Shown one piece after another: positions 24,405 through 32,539 of a stretch of 64,000 nucleotides of DNA. Position 1 is the first letter of the stretch. Each line of letters begins with the position of its first letter. Source of the DNA: Actinomadura alba (GTDB lineage Bacteria > Actinomycetota > Actinomycetes > Streptosporangiales > Streptosporangiaceae); contig NZ_JABVEC010000017.1 of the NCBI RefSeq assembly GCF_014323705.1, forward strand, positions 62,001-126,000, read 5' to 3'. Under the pieces are notes generated by a model. The model was given only the letters and a program-made list of their open reading frames with translations. It was not told where the DNA came from and did no database searches. Made by a program: the position numbers and the translations under genes.

Positions 24405-25487
24405 ATGACCGAAGCCGTGCTACGGCCGCACGCCGAGCAGCAGTACGCCGACGAGCTCGCCCTGCTCTCCGAGCACGACGAACGGCCGAGGCCGCCGGGC
24501 TGGCGGCTGTCGCCCTGGGCCGTCACGACCTATCTCCTCGGCGCGACGCTGCCCGACGGTTCGCGGATCAGCCCCAAGTACGTCGGGCCGCGCCGCCTCG
24601 TCGAGGTGGCCGTGGCCACCCTCGCCACCGACCGGGCGCTGCTGCTGCTCGGGGTGCCCGGCACCGCCAAGACCTGGGTCTCCGAGCACCTCGCGGCGGC
24701 GGTCAGCGGCGACTCCACGCTGCTGGTCCAGGGCACCGCTGGTACCTCCGAGGAGTCGGTCAGGTACGGCTGGAACTACGCGCGGCTGCTGGCCGAGGGG
24801 CCGTCCGAGCAGGCCCTCGTGCCGAGCCCGCTCATGCGCGCGATGCGGACCGGCGCCGTCGCCCGCATCGAGGAGCTCACCCGCATGCCGTCCGACGTGC
24901 AGGACACCCTCATCACGATCCTGTCGGAGAAGACCCTCCCGGTGCCCGAGCTCGGTACCGAGGTACAGGCGCGCAAGGGCTTCACGGTCATCGCGACCGC
25001 CAACGACAGGGACCGCGGCGTCAACGAGCTGTCCAGCGCGCTGCGCCGCCGCTTCAACACCGTGGTGCTCCCGCTGCCCGCGACCGCCGACGAGGAGGTC
25101 GACATCGTCGCGCGCCGGGTCCAGCAGATCGGCACGACCCTCGAGCTGCCCGACGCCACGGCCGGGCTCGACGAGATCCGCCGGGTCGTGACGATCTTCC
25201 GCGAGCTGCGGTCCGGCCGTACGGGCGACGGGCGTACCAAGCTGAAGTCGCCGAGCGGCACGCTCAGCACCGCCGAGGCCATCTCAGTGATCACCAACGG
25301 TCGTGCCCTCGCCACGCATTTCGGTGACGGCGTGCTGCGCGCCGCCGACGTCGCCGGGGGCATCGTCGGGGCGGTCGTGCAGGACCCGGTGTCCGACCGG
25401 GTGATCTGGCAGGAGTACCTCGAGACCGTGGTGCGGGAGCGCACCGAGTGGCGCGACTTCTACCGTGCGTGCCGCGAGGTCTCTTGA
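24405..25487 (+). CDS. MoxR-type AAA+ ATPase of the SWIM/vWA cluster
   Basis: A 360-aa ATPase. It has Walker A GVPGTAKTWVSEHL (near residue 85), Walker B VARIEELTRMPSDVQDTLIT, sensor 1 TVIATANDRDRGVNELSSAL, an arginine-finger region LRRRFNTVVLPLP and a C-terminal helical lid. In these systems the ATPase works with the vWA protein (28119-29291) as a chaperone-like machine. AAGGAG lies about 11 nt before ATG 24405. The end of the gene abuts a TnpB-element relic, so the last residues and stop codon (TCTTGA) may have been affected by that insertion. Confidence 0.9.
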   Translation: MTEAVLRPHAEQQYADELALLSEHDERPRPPGWRLSPWAVTTYLLGATLPDGSRISPKYVGPRRLVEVAVATLATDRALLLLGVPGTAKTWVSEHLAAAVSGDSTLLVQGTAGTSEESVRYGWNYARLLAEGPSEQALVPSPLMRAMRTGAVARIEELTRMPSDVQDTLITILSEKTLPVPELGTEVQARKGFTVIATANDRDRGVNELSSALRRRFNTVVLPLPATADEEVDIVARRVQQIGTTLELPDATAGLDEIRRVVTIFRELRSGRTGDGRTKLKSPSGTLSTAEAISVITNGRALATHFGDGVLRAADVAGGIVGAVVQDPVSDRVIWQEYLETVVRERTEWRDFYRACREVS

Positions 25488-25622
25488 CGTCCCCTCCCGC
25501 CTGAAGGCGGGAGATTCCAACCTCTCAGACAGGAGAAGCCAGTGGTTCGCGGTTCACGGCCCCGTCTGACGACTGGAGGGCTCCCCGCGCTGTCACGGCC
25601 CGCCCGGCCGCGAATCCGCTTG
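25486..25622 (-). mobile_element. relic of an IS200/IS605-type tnpB end with terminal hairpin
   Basis: On the minus strand, codons from about 25621 to a TGA at 25525-25527 read FAAGRAVTARGALQSSDGAV and then NREPLASPV. This is the style of an actinobacterial TnpB C-terminal tail. Directly after it comes the hairpin CTCCCGCC-TTCA-GGCGGGAG (25494-25513), preceded by GGAAT and followed by GGGACGTCAA. That order is what is seen at the right end of IS605-group elements, where the omega-RNA scaffold ends. The rest of tnpB is missing. The remainder of 25488-25711 shows no gene; 25661-25705 can fold as a loose hairpin with GCGGCGT/ACGCCGC arms. Confidence 0.55.
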
Positions 25623-25711
25623 GTTATCGCGGAGTCACTCAAAGTAGCAGAAGGGAGGGAGCGGCGTTTGCTTTCCGGCCGGAGAACCGGAGTCTCCACG
25701 CCGCGATCTCG

Positions 25712-28066
25712 ATGACCGTGGCCGTGGAGCCCGACGAGCGTGTGCGGATCTTCGGGATCCGGCATCACGGCCCGGGATCGGCACGGGCCCTCCGCAAGGC
25801 GCTGGAGGACTTCAAGCCCGAGGTCATCCTGATCGAGGGGCCACCGGAGGCGGACCCGATCGTCGCGCTCGCCGCCGACCCGGGCATGGTGCCGCCGGTG
25901 GCGCTGCTCGCCTATGTCTCCGCCGAGGGGGAGCACGGTGACCGGCGGGCGGCGTTCTGGCCGTTCGCCGAGTTCAGCCCGGAGTGGCAGGCGATCCGCC
26001 ATGCCCTCGCCGCGGGGGTGCCCGTGCGCTTCTGCGATCTGCCCGCCGCCCACCAGCTCGCCGAGCCGCCGGACGATCATTCCGGCGGCGTTCCGGGCGC
26101 CGACCCGGGTCCGGCCGGCCCCGAGACCCCCGGGCGCGAGGACGCCGAGGCCTTGGAGCAGGTGCGGCTCGACCCGCTCGGCACGCTGGCCGAGGCGGCC
26201 GGCTACGACGACGCGGAGCGCTGGTGGGACGACGTCGTCGAGCATCGCGGCGACGGGCCGGCGCCGTTCGAGGCGATCGCCGAGGCCATGACCACGCTGC
26301 GAGAGCACGCGCCGCCCATGCCCGAGGGCCATGCCCTGCGCGAGGAGCGGCGCGAGGCGTACATGCGCAAGACGCTGCGCCGCGCGCTGAAGGACGGCTT
26401 CGAGCGCGTCGCGGTCGTCTGCGGGGCCTGGCACGTGCCCGCGATCGCCGCCGGTCTCGGCTCGGCGCGCGACCAGGGTGCCGTGACCGCGACCGGCGAC
26501 GACCGGACGTTGCGCGGGCTGCCCAAGACCAGGGTGGCCCTCACCTGGGTGCCGTGGACGCACGGGCGGCTGGCCGGGCGCAGCGGCTACGGCGCGGGCG
26601 TGCGGTCACCTGGCTGGTATCACCATCTGTTCAGCGAGCCGGACCGGCCGATCGAACGCTGGCTGACCGAGGCGGCCCGGGTGCTCCGCGACGAGGACCT
26701 CCCGGTCTCGTCCGCGCACGTCATCGAGGCGGTACGGCTCGCGGACGCGCTCGCCGCCCTGCGCGGCAGGCCGCTGGCCGGGCTCGACGAGGTCACCGAG
26801 GCCACCCTCGCCGTCCTCTGCGAGGGCGCCGAACTGCCCGCACAGCTGATCCAGCGCCGCATGGTCGTCGGGGAGCGGCTCGGTGCCGTGCCCGACAGCA
26901 CTCCGATGGTGCCGCTCCAGCACGACCTGCGGGCCGAGCAGCGGCGGCTGCGGCTGCGGCCGTCGGCGCTGGAGAAGGAGCACGACCTCGACCTGCGCAA
27001 GCCGACCGACCTCGACCGCAGCAGGCTGCTGCACCGGCTGCGGCTGCTGGAGGTGCCGTGGGGCGAGCCCGCCGAGTCGGGGCGCGGCAAGGGGACCTTC
27101 CGCGAGACGTGGACGCTGCTGTGGCGGCCGGTGTTCGACGTCGAGCTCATCGAGGCGAGCGCGTGGGGCACCACTGTGCGCGGCGCCGCCTCGGCGAAGG
27201 CGCGGTCCGCCGCGGCCGGTGCCGAGGCGCTGACCGACCTGACCTCGCTGGCCGAGCGGTGCCTGCTCGCCGATCTGGACGACGCGCTGCCGGACGTCAT
27301 GCGCACCCTCGCCGACCGGGCCGCGGCCGACACCGCCGTCGCGCATCTCATGGCCGCGCTCCCCGCGCTGGTCCGCACGCTGCGCTACGGCGACGTGCGC
27401 GGCACCTCCACCGGGCCGCTGCGCACCGTGGTCGACGGGCTGGTGGTGCGCGTCTGCGTCGGGCTGCCGCCGGCCGCGTCCGGGATCGATGACGACGCCG
27501 CCCGCACACTGCTCGATCGCGTCGACGAGGTGCACGACGCGCTCGCCCTGCTCGACGACGCCGAGCACCTCGCGCGGTGGCGGGACACGCTCGCCGGCCT
27601 GATCGACCGGCCCGGCCTGCACGGGCTGATCGAGGGCCGGCTGACCCGCCTGCTGCTCGACGCCGGCCGGCTCGAGCGCGTGGCCGACCGGATGGCCCGC
27701 GCCGTGTCGGTCGGCGAGTCACCGGCCCGCGCGGCCGCCTGGATCGAGGGGTTCCTCGCGGGCGGCGGTCTCGTCCTGGTCCACGACGACGCGCTGCTGC
27801 GGCTGGTGGACGGCTGGATCGCGGGGCTGTCGCCGGAGTGGTTCACCGACGTGCTGCCGCTCCTGCGCCGGACCTTCGCGGAGTTCGAGGCCCCGGAGCG
27901 GCGCTCCATCGGCGAGCGCGTGCGCCACCTGGGCTCGGGTGACCGGGCCGGGCGCGCGCCCGAAGACCCCGGGGACGACGACTGGGCCGGCCTCGACGCC
28001 GCCCGCGTCGGCCCGGCCGGGCAGACCATCATGGAGATCCTCGGCTGGTCGCCCTCGTCCCCATGA
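25712..28066 (+). CDS. DUF5682 family protein
   Basis: A 784-aa protein. The N-terminal ~280 residues (RIFGIRHHGPGSARALRKAL, then EDFKPEVILIEGPPEADPIV, ERVAVVCGAWHVPAI) recall the TraB/ChaN-like fold, in which conserved His and Glu line a pocket. The rest is helical. ATG 25712 has no clear Shine-Dalgarno; GTG 25718 is possible. The 224-bp gap before it, filled by a TnpB relic, breaks the otherwise tight spacing of the cluster, so it may have gained its own promoter. DUF5682 co-occurs with SWIM, MoxR and vWA genes in many bacteria; its activity is unknown. Confidence 0.82.
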   Translation: MTVAVEPDERVRIFGIRHHGPGSARALRKALEDFKPEVILIEGPPEADPIVALAADPGMVPPVALLAYVSAEGEHGDRRAAFWPFAEFSPEWQAIRHALAAGVPVRFCDLPAAHQLAEPPDDHSGGVPGADPGPAGPETPGREDAEALEQVRLDPLGTLAEAAGYDDAERWWDDVVEHRGDGPAPFEAIAEAMTTLREHAPPMPEGHALREERREAYMRKTLRRALKDGFERVAVVCGAWHVPAIAAGLGSARDQGAVTATGDDRTLRGLPKTRVALTWVPWTHGRLAGRSGYGAGVRSPGWYHHLFSEPDRPIERWLTEAARVLRDEDLPVSSAHVIEAVRLADALAALRGRPLAGLDEVTEATLAVLCEGAELPAQLIQRRMVVGERLGAVPDSTPMVPLQHDLRAEQRRLRLRPSALEKEHDLDLRKPTDLDRSRLLHRLRLLEVPWGEPAESGRGKGTFRETWTLLWRPVFDVELIEASAWGTTVRGAASAKARSAAAGAEALTDLTSLAERCLLADLDDALPDVMRTLADRAAADTAVAHLMAALPALVRTLRYGDVRGTSTGPLRTVVDGLVVRVCVGLPPAASGIDDDAARTLLDRVDEVHDALALLDDAEHLARWRDTLAGLIDRPGLHGLIEGRLTRLLLDAGRLERVADRMARAVSVGESPARAAAWIEGFLAGGGLVLVHDDALLRLVDGWIAGLSPEWFTDVLPLLRRTFAEFEAPERRSIGERVRHLGSGDRAGRAPEDPGDDDWAGLDAARVGPAGQTIMEILGWSPSSP

Positions 28067-28118
28067 CGCGGCGGTGAGCGCGGACCACTCGAGATCACGA
28101 CTGGAGTTGGGAGGGCCT

Positions 28119-29291
28119 GTGGACGCCGGCGAGAGGCTGAAGCGGTGGCGGCTGGTGCTCGGCGACGAGGCGGCCGACGGCACCGGCGTGGCCCTGGACG
28201 GTGCCGAGGCCGGGATGGACGCGGCCCTGGCGTCGCTCTACGGCTCCGGCCGGGGCGGTGGCCGGTCCGGCGGGGGGCGGAGCGGGGGCCTCGGCGCGTC
28301 GGCGCCCAAGGTGGCCCGCTGGCTCGGCGACATCCGCGCGTACTTCCCCTCGAGCGTCGTCCAGGTCATGCAGAAGGACGCCATCGACCGGCTGAACCTC
28401 ACCCGGCTGCTGCTCGAACCGGAGATGCTCGAAGCTGTCGAGCCCGACGTCCATCTGGTCGGCACGCTGCTGTCGCTGAACCAGGTGATGCCCGAGCGGG
28501 CCAAGGAGTCGGCGCGCGCCGTCGTGCGCGCGGTGGTTCGGGAACTGGAGTCGCGGCTCGCGCAGCGCACCAGGTCGCTGATCAGCGGCGCCCTCGACAG
28601 GTCCGCGCGGGTGCAGCGGCCGCGGCGGCTCGCGGACGTCGACTGGGACCGGACGATCCGCCTCAACCTGCGGCACTACCTGCCCTCGCACGGCACCGTC
28701 GTGCCCGAGCGGCTGGTCGGGTACGGCCGTCGCCGGCAGGCGGTCCAGCGCGACGTCGTCCTCTGCATCGACCAGAGCGGCTCGATGGCGGCGTCGGTGG
28801 TCTACGCCGGGGTGTTCGGCGCCGTGCTGGCCTCGATGAGGTCGCTGCGCACGTCGCTGGTGGTCTTCGACACCTCGGTCGTCGATCTCACCGACCAGTT
28901 GCACGACCCGGTGGAGGTTCTGTTCGGTACCCAGCTGGGCGGCGGCACCGACATCAACCGGGCCATCGCCTACTGCCAGGGCGTCATCACCCGGCCCACC
29001 GAAACGATCTTTGTGTTGATCAGTGACCTCTACGAGGGCGGGGTCCGCACCGAGATGCTGAAACGGGTCGCGGCGATGACCGCAGCGGGCGTGCAGGTGC
29101 TGGCGCTGACCGCGCTCTCCGACGAGGGGGCGCCCGCCTACGACCACGAGAACGCCGCCGCGCTGGCCGCGCTGGGCGTGCCGGCATTCGCGTGCACGCC
29201 CGACGTGTTCCCCGACCTCATGGCCGCGGCGGTCGAGCGCCGCGACCTCACGGAGTGGGCGGAGCGCAATCAGCCGAGCGGGGACGGATAG
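28119..29291 (+). CDS. vWA (MIDAS) domain protein
   Basis: A 390-aa protein. A Gly-rich linker lies near residues 45-65. The vWA domain (about 205-385) has an intact MIDAS: DQSGSM, the Thr of GGGTDIN and the Asp of LISDLYEGG. The N-terminal half (RWLGDIRAYFPSSVVQVMQK, DAIDRLNLTRLLLEPEML) is the helical segment common to vWA partners of MoxR ATPases. GTG 28119 follows GGGAGGG. It is last of the cluster, 53 nt after DUF5682. With divalent metal in the MIDAS it probably binds an acidic target residue that the ATPase then remodels. Confidence 0.9.
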   Translation: MDAGERLKRWRLVLGDEAADGTGVALDGAEAGMDAALASLYGSGRGGGRSGGGRSGGLGASAPKVARWLGDIRAYFPSSVVQVMQKDAIDRLNLTRLLLEPEMLEAVEPDVHLVGTLLSLNQVMPERAKESARAVVRAVVRELESRLAQRTRSLISGALDRSARVQRPRRLADVDWDRTIRLNLRHYLPSHGTVVPERLVGYGRRRQAVQRDVVLCIDQSGSMAASVVYAGVFGAVLASMRSLRTSLVVFDTSVVDLTDQLHDPVEVLFGTQLGGGTDINRAIAYCQGVITRPTETIFVLISDLYEGGVRTEMLKRVAAMTAAGVQVLALTALSDEGAPAYDHENAAALAALGVPAFACTPDVFPDLMAAAVERRDLTEWAERNQPSGDG

Positions 29292-29461
29292 ATCGAATCG
29301 TCCTCCGGCTTCGACCTGGCGGACGACGCGGAAGTCGGCGCGCCCACCGGGCGCGCCCACCGGCCTGGCTGCCCTGCGGTTTCCCCCGCCGGGGCGTCGG
29401 GCACAGGGCTTCTCAGGGACGCGGATCCCGCCGTGCGGTCGCCCGCCGGCCGTCGATGCCC

Positions 29462-29467
29462 TAAATT
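29462..29467 (+). promoter_or_regulatory. -10 element of a leaderless promoter for the ArsR gene
   Basis: TAAATT (TANNNT) ends exactly 7 nt before ATG 29475, with no ribosome site between. The surrounding bases (CCTAAATTTGCATGTATGAG) are locally A/T-rich and would be the natural place for the ArsR protein to bind and block its own promoter. Confidence 0.5.
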
Positions 29468-29474
29468 TGCATGT

Positions 29475-29873
29475 ATGAGCGTTGCTTCAGATAAGAAGCT
29501 GGACGAGTGCGCGGTCCGCGTCATCGACTCCGAGCGCGTCACGATGGTGGCGGGTGCCATGCCGAACGCCGAGGCGATCGAGGAACTCGCTCAGGTGTTC
29601 GGGCTGCTCGCCGACCCCGGCCGGCTCCGCGTGATCACGGCCCTGCTCGAGGGAGGTGAGATGTGCGTCTGCGACATCGCCGCGGCGTGCGGGCACACCG
29701 AGTCGGCGGTATCGCACGCGCTGCGCCTGCTGCGCGCCCACCGGGTCGTACGGGTCCGCCGGTCCGGCCGGATGGCCTACTACCGCCTGGACGACTCGCA
29801 CGTTCGGATGCTCCTCGACCTCGCTCTCGTGCATCTGGGTCACAAGGGTGAGAGCGATGAGCCCCGACCCTGA
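29475..29873 (+). CDS. ArsR/SmtB-family metal-sensing repressor
   Basis: A 132-aa winged-helix repressor. The helix-turn-helix is ADPGRLRVITALLEGGEM, CVCDIAAACGHTESAVSHAL, then LRRAHRVV-type wing sequence ending RMAYYRLDD. Two metal sites are suggested: the CVCD motif in helix 3 (as in CadC-type sensors) and a D-x-H ... H-x-x-H pattern in the last helix (DDSHVRMLLDLALVHLGH), as in Zn/Ni/Co sensors. An extra Cys lies in DECAVRV near the N-terminus. Its end overlaps the CDF efflux gene by 17 nt, so it almost surely controls that transporter. Confidence 0.88.
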   Translation: MSVASDKKLDECAVRVIDSERVTMVAGAMPNAEAIEELAQVFGLLADPGRLRVITALLEGGEMCVCDIAAACGHTESAVSHALRLLRAHRVVRVRRSGRMAYYRLDDSHVRMLLDLALVHLGHKGESDEPRP

Positions 29874-30882
29874 CCGTACGCACGGGCATGGGCACGGGCA
29901 CGGGCACGCCGTGTCGGCGAACGCCGACCGCAGGTTCCTGTGGGCCGCGCTCTCGGTCCTGCTGGTCTTCATGGCCGGCGAGGTGGTCGTCGGGCTGGTG
30001 GCCCGTTCACTGGCGCTGATCTCCGACGCTGGGCACATGCTCACCGACGCCTTCTCGATCGGGCTGGCCCTGGTGGCGATGCGCGTGGCGGCGCGCCCGC
30101 CGATGGGCGGCTACACCTTCGGGCTGAAGCGAGCCGAGATCCTCTCGGCCCAGCTCAACGGGCTGACGCTGATCCTGCTGGCGGCCTACTTCATCTTCGA
30201 GGCCGTCCGGCGGCTGATCCAGCCGCCGGAGGTCGCCGGTCCCCTGGTGCTCGCGACGGCGCTCGTCGGGATCGCGATCAACGTGCTGGCCACCTGGCTG
30301 CTGAGCAGGGCCGATCGGGCGAACCTCAATGTGGAAGGGGCCTTCCAGCACGTCCTCAACGACCTCTACGCCTTCATCGCCACCGCGATCGCCGGCCTGG
30401 TGGTGTGGCAGACGGGGTTCGCCCGGGCCGACTCGATCGCCACGCTCGTGGTGGCCGGCCTGATGCTGAAGGCGGGTTACGGCCTGCTCCGCGACGCCGG
30501 GCGGATCCTGATGGAGGCCGCGCCCATGGGCATGGACCCGGGCGAGATCGGCGCCCGGATGGCCGCCCGGCCGTGCGTCGTGGAGGTGCACGATCTGCAC
30601 GTGTGGGAGCTCACCTCCGGCTATGCCGCGATGTCGGCCCACGTACTGGTGGATCAGCGCGGCGACTGCCACGCCGTACGCCGGGATCTCGGCAGTGTGC
30701 TGCGCGACGCCTACGGGATCACGCACACGACGCTCGAGGTCGACCACGCGCCCGCGCAGCCCGCCGGCGACGCCCACCACTGCGAGGACGCGCACGGCCC
30801 ACGCCACCGCTCCGAACCGGATGCCCCGCATCGGGGCGCGAGCGAGGATCAGGGCGGCGAGCGCACGGTTCCCGGAGCCTGA
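29857..30882 (+). CDS. cation diffusion facilitator (heavy-metal efflux) protein
   Basis: A 341-aa inner-membrane CDF transporter. A His-rich N-terminus (HGHGHGHGH) precedes six membrane helices. SLALISDAGHMLTDAFSIGL carries the helix-2 HxxxD metal site, and AFQHVLNDLYAFI the helix-5 HxxxD site. The cytoplasmic C-terminal domain (VVEVHDLHVWELTSGYAAMS) and a second His-rich tail follow. This makes it a zinc-type CDF exporter of the CzcD group. ATG 29857 with GGTGAG upstream lies inside the end of the ArsR gene, giving a coupled operon under metal control. Confidence 0.92.
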   Translation: MSPDPDRTHGHGHGHGHAVSANADRRFLWAALSVLLVFMAGEVVVGLVARSLALISDAGHMLTDAFSIGLALVAMRVAARPPMGGYTFGLKRAEILSAQLNGLTLILLAAYFIFEAVRRLIQPPEVAGPLVLATALVGIAINVLATWLLSRADRANLNVEGAFQHVLNDLYAFIATAIAGLVVWQTGFARADSIATLVVAGLMLKAGYGLLRDAGRILMEAAPMGMDPGEIGARMAARPCVVEVHDLHVWELTSGYAAMSAHVLVDQRGDCHAVRRDLGSVLRDAYGITHTTLEVDHAPAQPAGDAHHCEDAHGPRHRSEPDAPHRGASEDQGGERTVPGA

Positions 30883-31024
30883 GCCGCTGCCGGGGCTGAG
30901 CCGCACTCGCCCGGCACGGGCCCGTCCCATCCCGGCCGCCCCTGTGCGGGACCATGGTACGAACAAGCGACGAATGGCACGGGGTCGGCGCCGCCCGCCG
31001 CCCGGAAGGGACAGACCACCCGAC

Positions 31025-31981
31025 ATGCGGAGCAAGCCGCAGCTCGAAGCCGCGATCAGGCACGGAGGACGAGCCGTCCTCATCGTCAACACGCGCTCAC
31101 GCAGCGGCCGTCGCCACTTCGACGAGGCCCGCAGGCTGCTCGGCGAGGCGGGCCTGCGCTTCGCGGACGTGTTCCCGATCGCCGACCCGAGCCGCATGCC
31201 GGAGATCTTCCGGGAGGCGCTGGACTCCGACCCGGACCTGGTGATCGTCGGCGGCGGCGACGGCACCGTCAAGGAGGCCGTCAGCCATGTCGCGGAGCGC
31301 GACGTCGCGCTCGGGCTGCTGCCGCTCGGCACCACGAACAACTTCGCCCGCAGCCTGCGGCTGCCGCTGAACCTCGCCCGGGCGGTCGCGGTGCTGCGGG
31401 ACGGAAAGGTCGCCGACGTCGATGTCGGCCGGGTGCGGTACGGCGCGGATCCGGCGGACTCGCCGGGCGACGTCTTCGCCAACATGATCAGCTTGGGGTT
31501 GTCGGTCGAGGTGGCCGGGCAGGTCCCGCACGGGCTCAAGCGGGTCGTCGGCCGGGCCGCCTACGCCCTCACCGCGCTGCGCCTGATGCCCGGGCACCGG
31601 CCGTTCGACGCGACGGTGCGGGTCGGCGACACCACGCGCCGGTTGACCACCCACCAGCTGAACGTCGCCAACGGCAGCCATCACGCCGGCCGTCCGATCG
31701 CCGCGGACGCCAGCGCCGACGACCGGCTGCTCGCCGTGTACCGGCTGGGCAACGGGGCCCGGCTGCGGCTCGCCGCCGAGACGGCGCGCCACGCGCTCAT
31801 CGGGCACCGGCGCACCCTCGCCCAGACCGCGCTGCTCACCACCGACGACGTGTACCTCGAGACCGATCCGCCGCTGCCCGTCGACGTCGACGGCGAGGTC
31901 CGCGGCCGGACGCCCGTACGGGTCAGCCTGGTGCCGAACGCGCTGCGCGTGATGGTCGCCCAGAGCTTCCTGGACACCTGA
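31025..31981 (+). CDS. diacylglycerol kinase/lipid kinase family protein
   Basis: A 318-aa soluble lipid kinase-like protein. It has the diacylglycerol-kinase catalytic signature: VLIVNTRSRSG, the nucleotide loop VIVGGGDGTVKEAVSH and LPLGTTNNFARSL. The C-terminal domain has NVANGSHHAGRPIAADASAD, DDRLLAVY and DVDGE-type sequence. Members phosphorylate diacylglycerol, ceramide or related lipids; the substrate here cannot be told. ATG 31025 matches the family start; the weak ribosome site is GGAAGGG about 13 nt upstream. It stands alone after the metal efflux pair. Confidence 0.88.
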   Translation: MRSKPQLEAAIRHGGRAVLIVNTRSRSGRRHFDEARRLLGEAGLRFADVFPIADPSRMPEIFREALDSDPDLVIVGGGDGTVKEAVSHVAERDVALGLLPLGTTNNFARSLRLPLNLARAVAVLRDGKVADVDVGRVRYGADPADSPGDVFANMISLGLSVEVAGQVPHGLKRVVGRAAYALTALRLMPGHRPFDATVRVGDTTRRLTTHQLNVANGSHHAGRPIAADASADDRLLAVYRLGNGARLRLAAETARHALIGHRRTLAQTALLTTDDVYLETDPPLPVDVDGEVRGRTPVRVSLVPNALRVMVAQSFLDT

Positions 31982-32009
31982 GGCCGGGCGAGCCGGGCTG
32001 GACCGCGGC

Positions 32010-32480
32010 CTAACCGCCGCCGAACCAGCCCGGCACGTCGAGCTGGAACAGGTTGGACGGCGTCATCCTGCGCAGGTCCTCCTCCAGCGCGGTCAGCCGC
32101 TCGGCGCCCAGGGCGTCGGCCCAGCGCCCGCGCAGGTCGTCGAAGATGCGCGCCGACCGCTCCAGGCAGTCCGCGCCACGCGGTGTGAGCCGTACGACCT
32201 TGCGGCGCGCGTCGCGCGGGTCGGAGCCCCGGGCCAGGTAGCCGAGGCGCTCCAGGGCGTCGACCGTCTTGCCGGCGGCCTGCTTGGAGATGCCGAGCCG
32301 GCGGCCGAGTTCGGCTGCGGTCGTGCCGTGCGGGCCGATCGCCTGGAGGACGAACCCGTGCATCGGCCGCAGCCCGGCATGGCCCTGCCGGGCGAGCTCG
32401 GCGTGCAGGTCGTCGATCAGGACGCGGAAGCCGAGCAGGAGCCGCAGCGGCAGCTCGAAGCCCGGCGGCTCACTTGACAC
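32010..32480 (-). CDS. MarR-family transcriptional regulator
   Basis: A 156-aa winged-helix regulator: HGTTAAELGRRLGISKQAAG and KTVDALERLGYLARGSDPRD form the recognition helix and wing, and RRKVVRLTPRGADCLE is the typical MarR wing with DxR. GTG 32480 is chosen; TTG 32487 in the same frame would start inside an operator. It is divergent from a cupin gene, with two palindromes between them, the usual layout for a repressor controlling itself and its neighbour. Confidence 0.85.
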   Translation of the reverse strand: MSSEPPGFELPLRLLLGFRVLIDDLHAELARQGHAGLRPMHGFVLQAIGPHGTTAAELGRRLGISKQAAGKTVDALERLGYLARGSDPRDARRKVVRLTPRGADCLERSARIFDDLRGRWADALGAERLTALEEDLRRMTPSNLFQLDVPGWFGGG

Positions 32481-32484
32481 GATG

Positions 32485-32520
32485 GACAACCAGGTTCACT
32501 ATTTCGACAACCATGTTGTC
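32485..32520. promoter_or_regulatory. twin MarR-type operators
   Basis: GACAAC-CAT-GTTGTC (32506-32520) is a perfect 15-bp dyad. A second, degenerate copy, GACAAC-CAG-GTTCAC (32485-32499), lies 21 bp away centre to centre, two helical turns, on the same face of the DNA. Both sit between the divergent MarR and cupin genes. The palindromes are seen directly; assignment to the MarR protein is by position. Confidence 0.65.
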
Positions 32521-32539
32521 CATTGTAGGAGATCCGACG

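Noticed and set aside
25494..25513. CTCCCGCC/GGCGGGAG hairpin as a plain terminator of the ATPase gene
   Set aside because: There is no T-run, and its flanks (GGAAT before, GACGTCAA after, on the minus strand) and the adjacent TnpB-like tail fit an IS605-type element end better.
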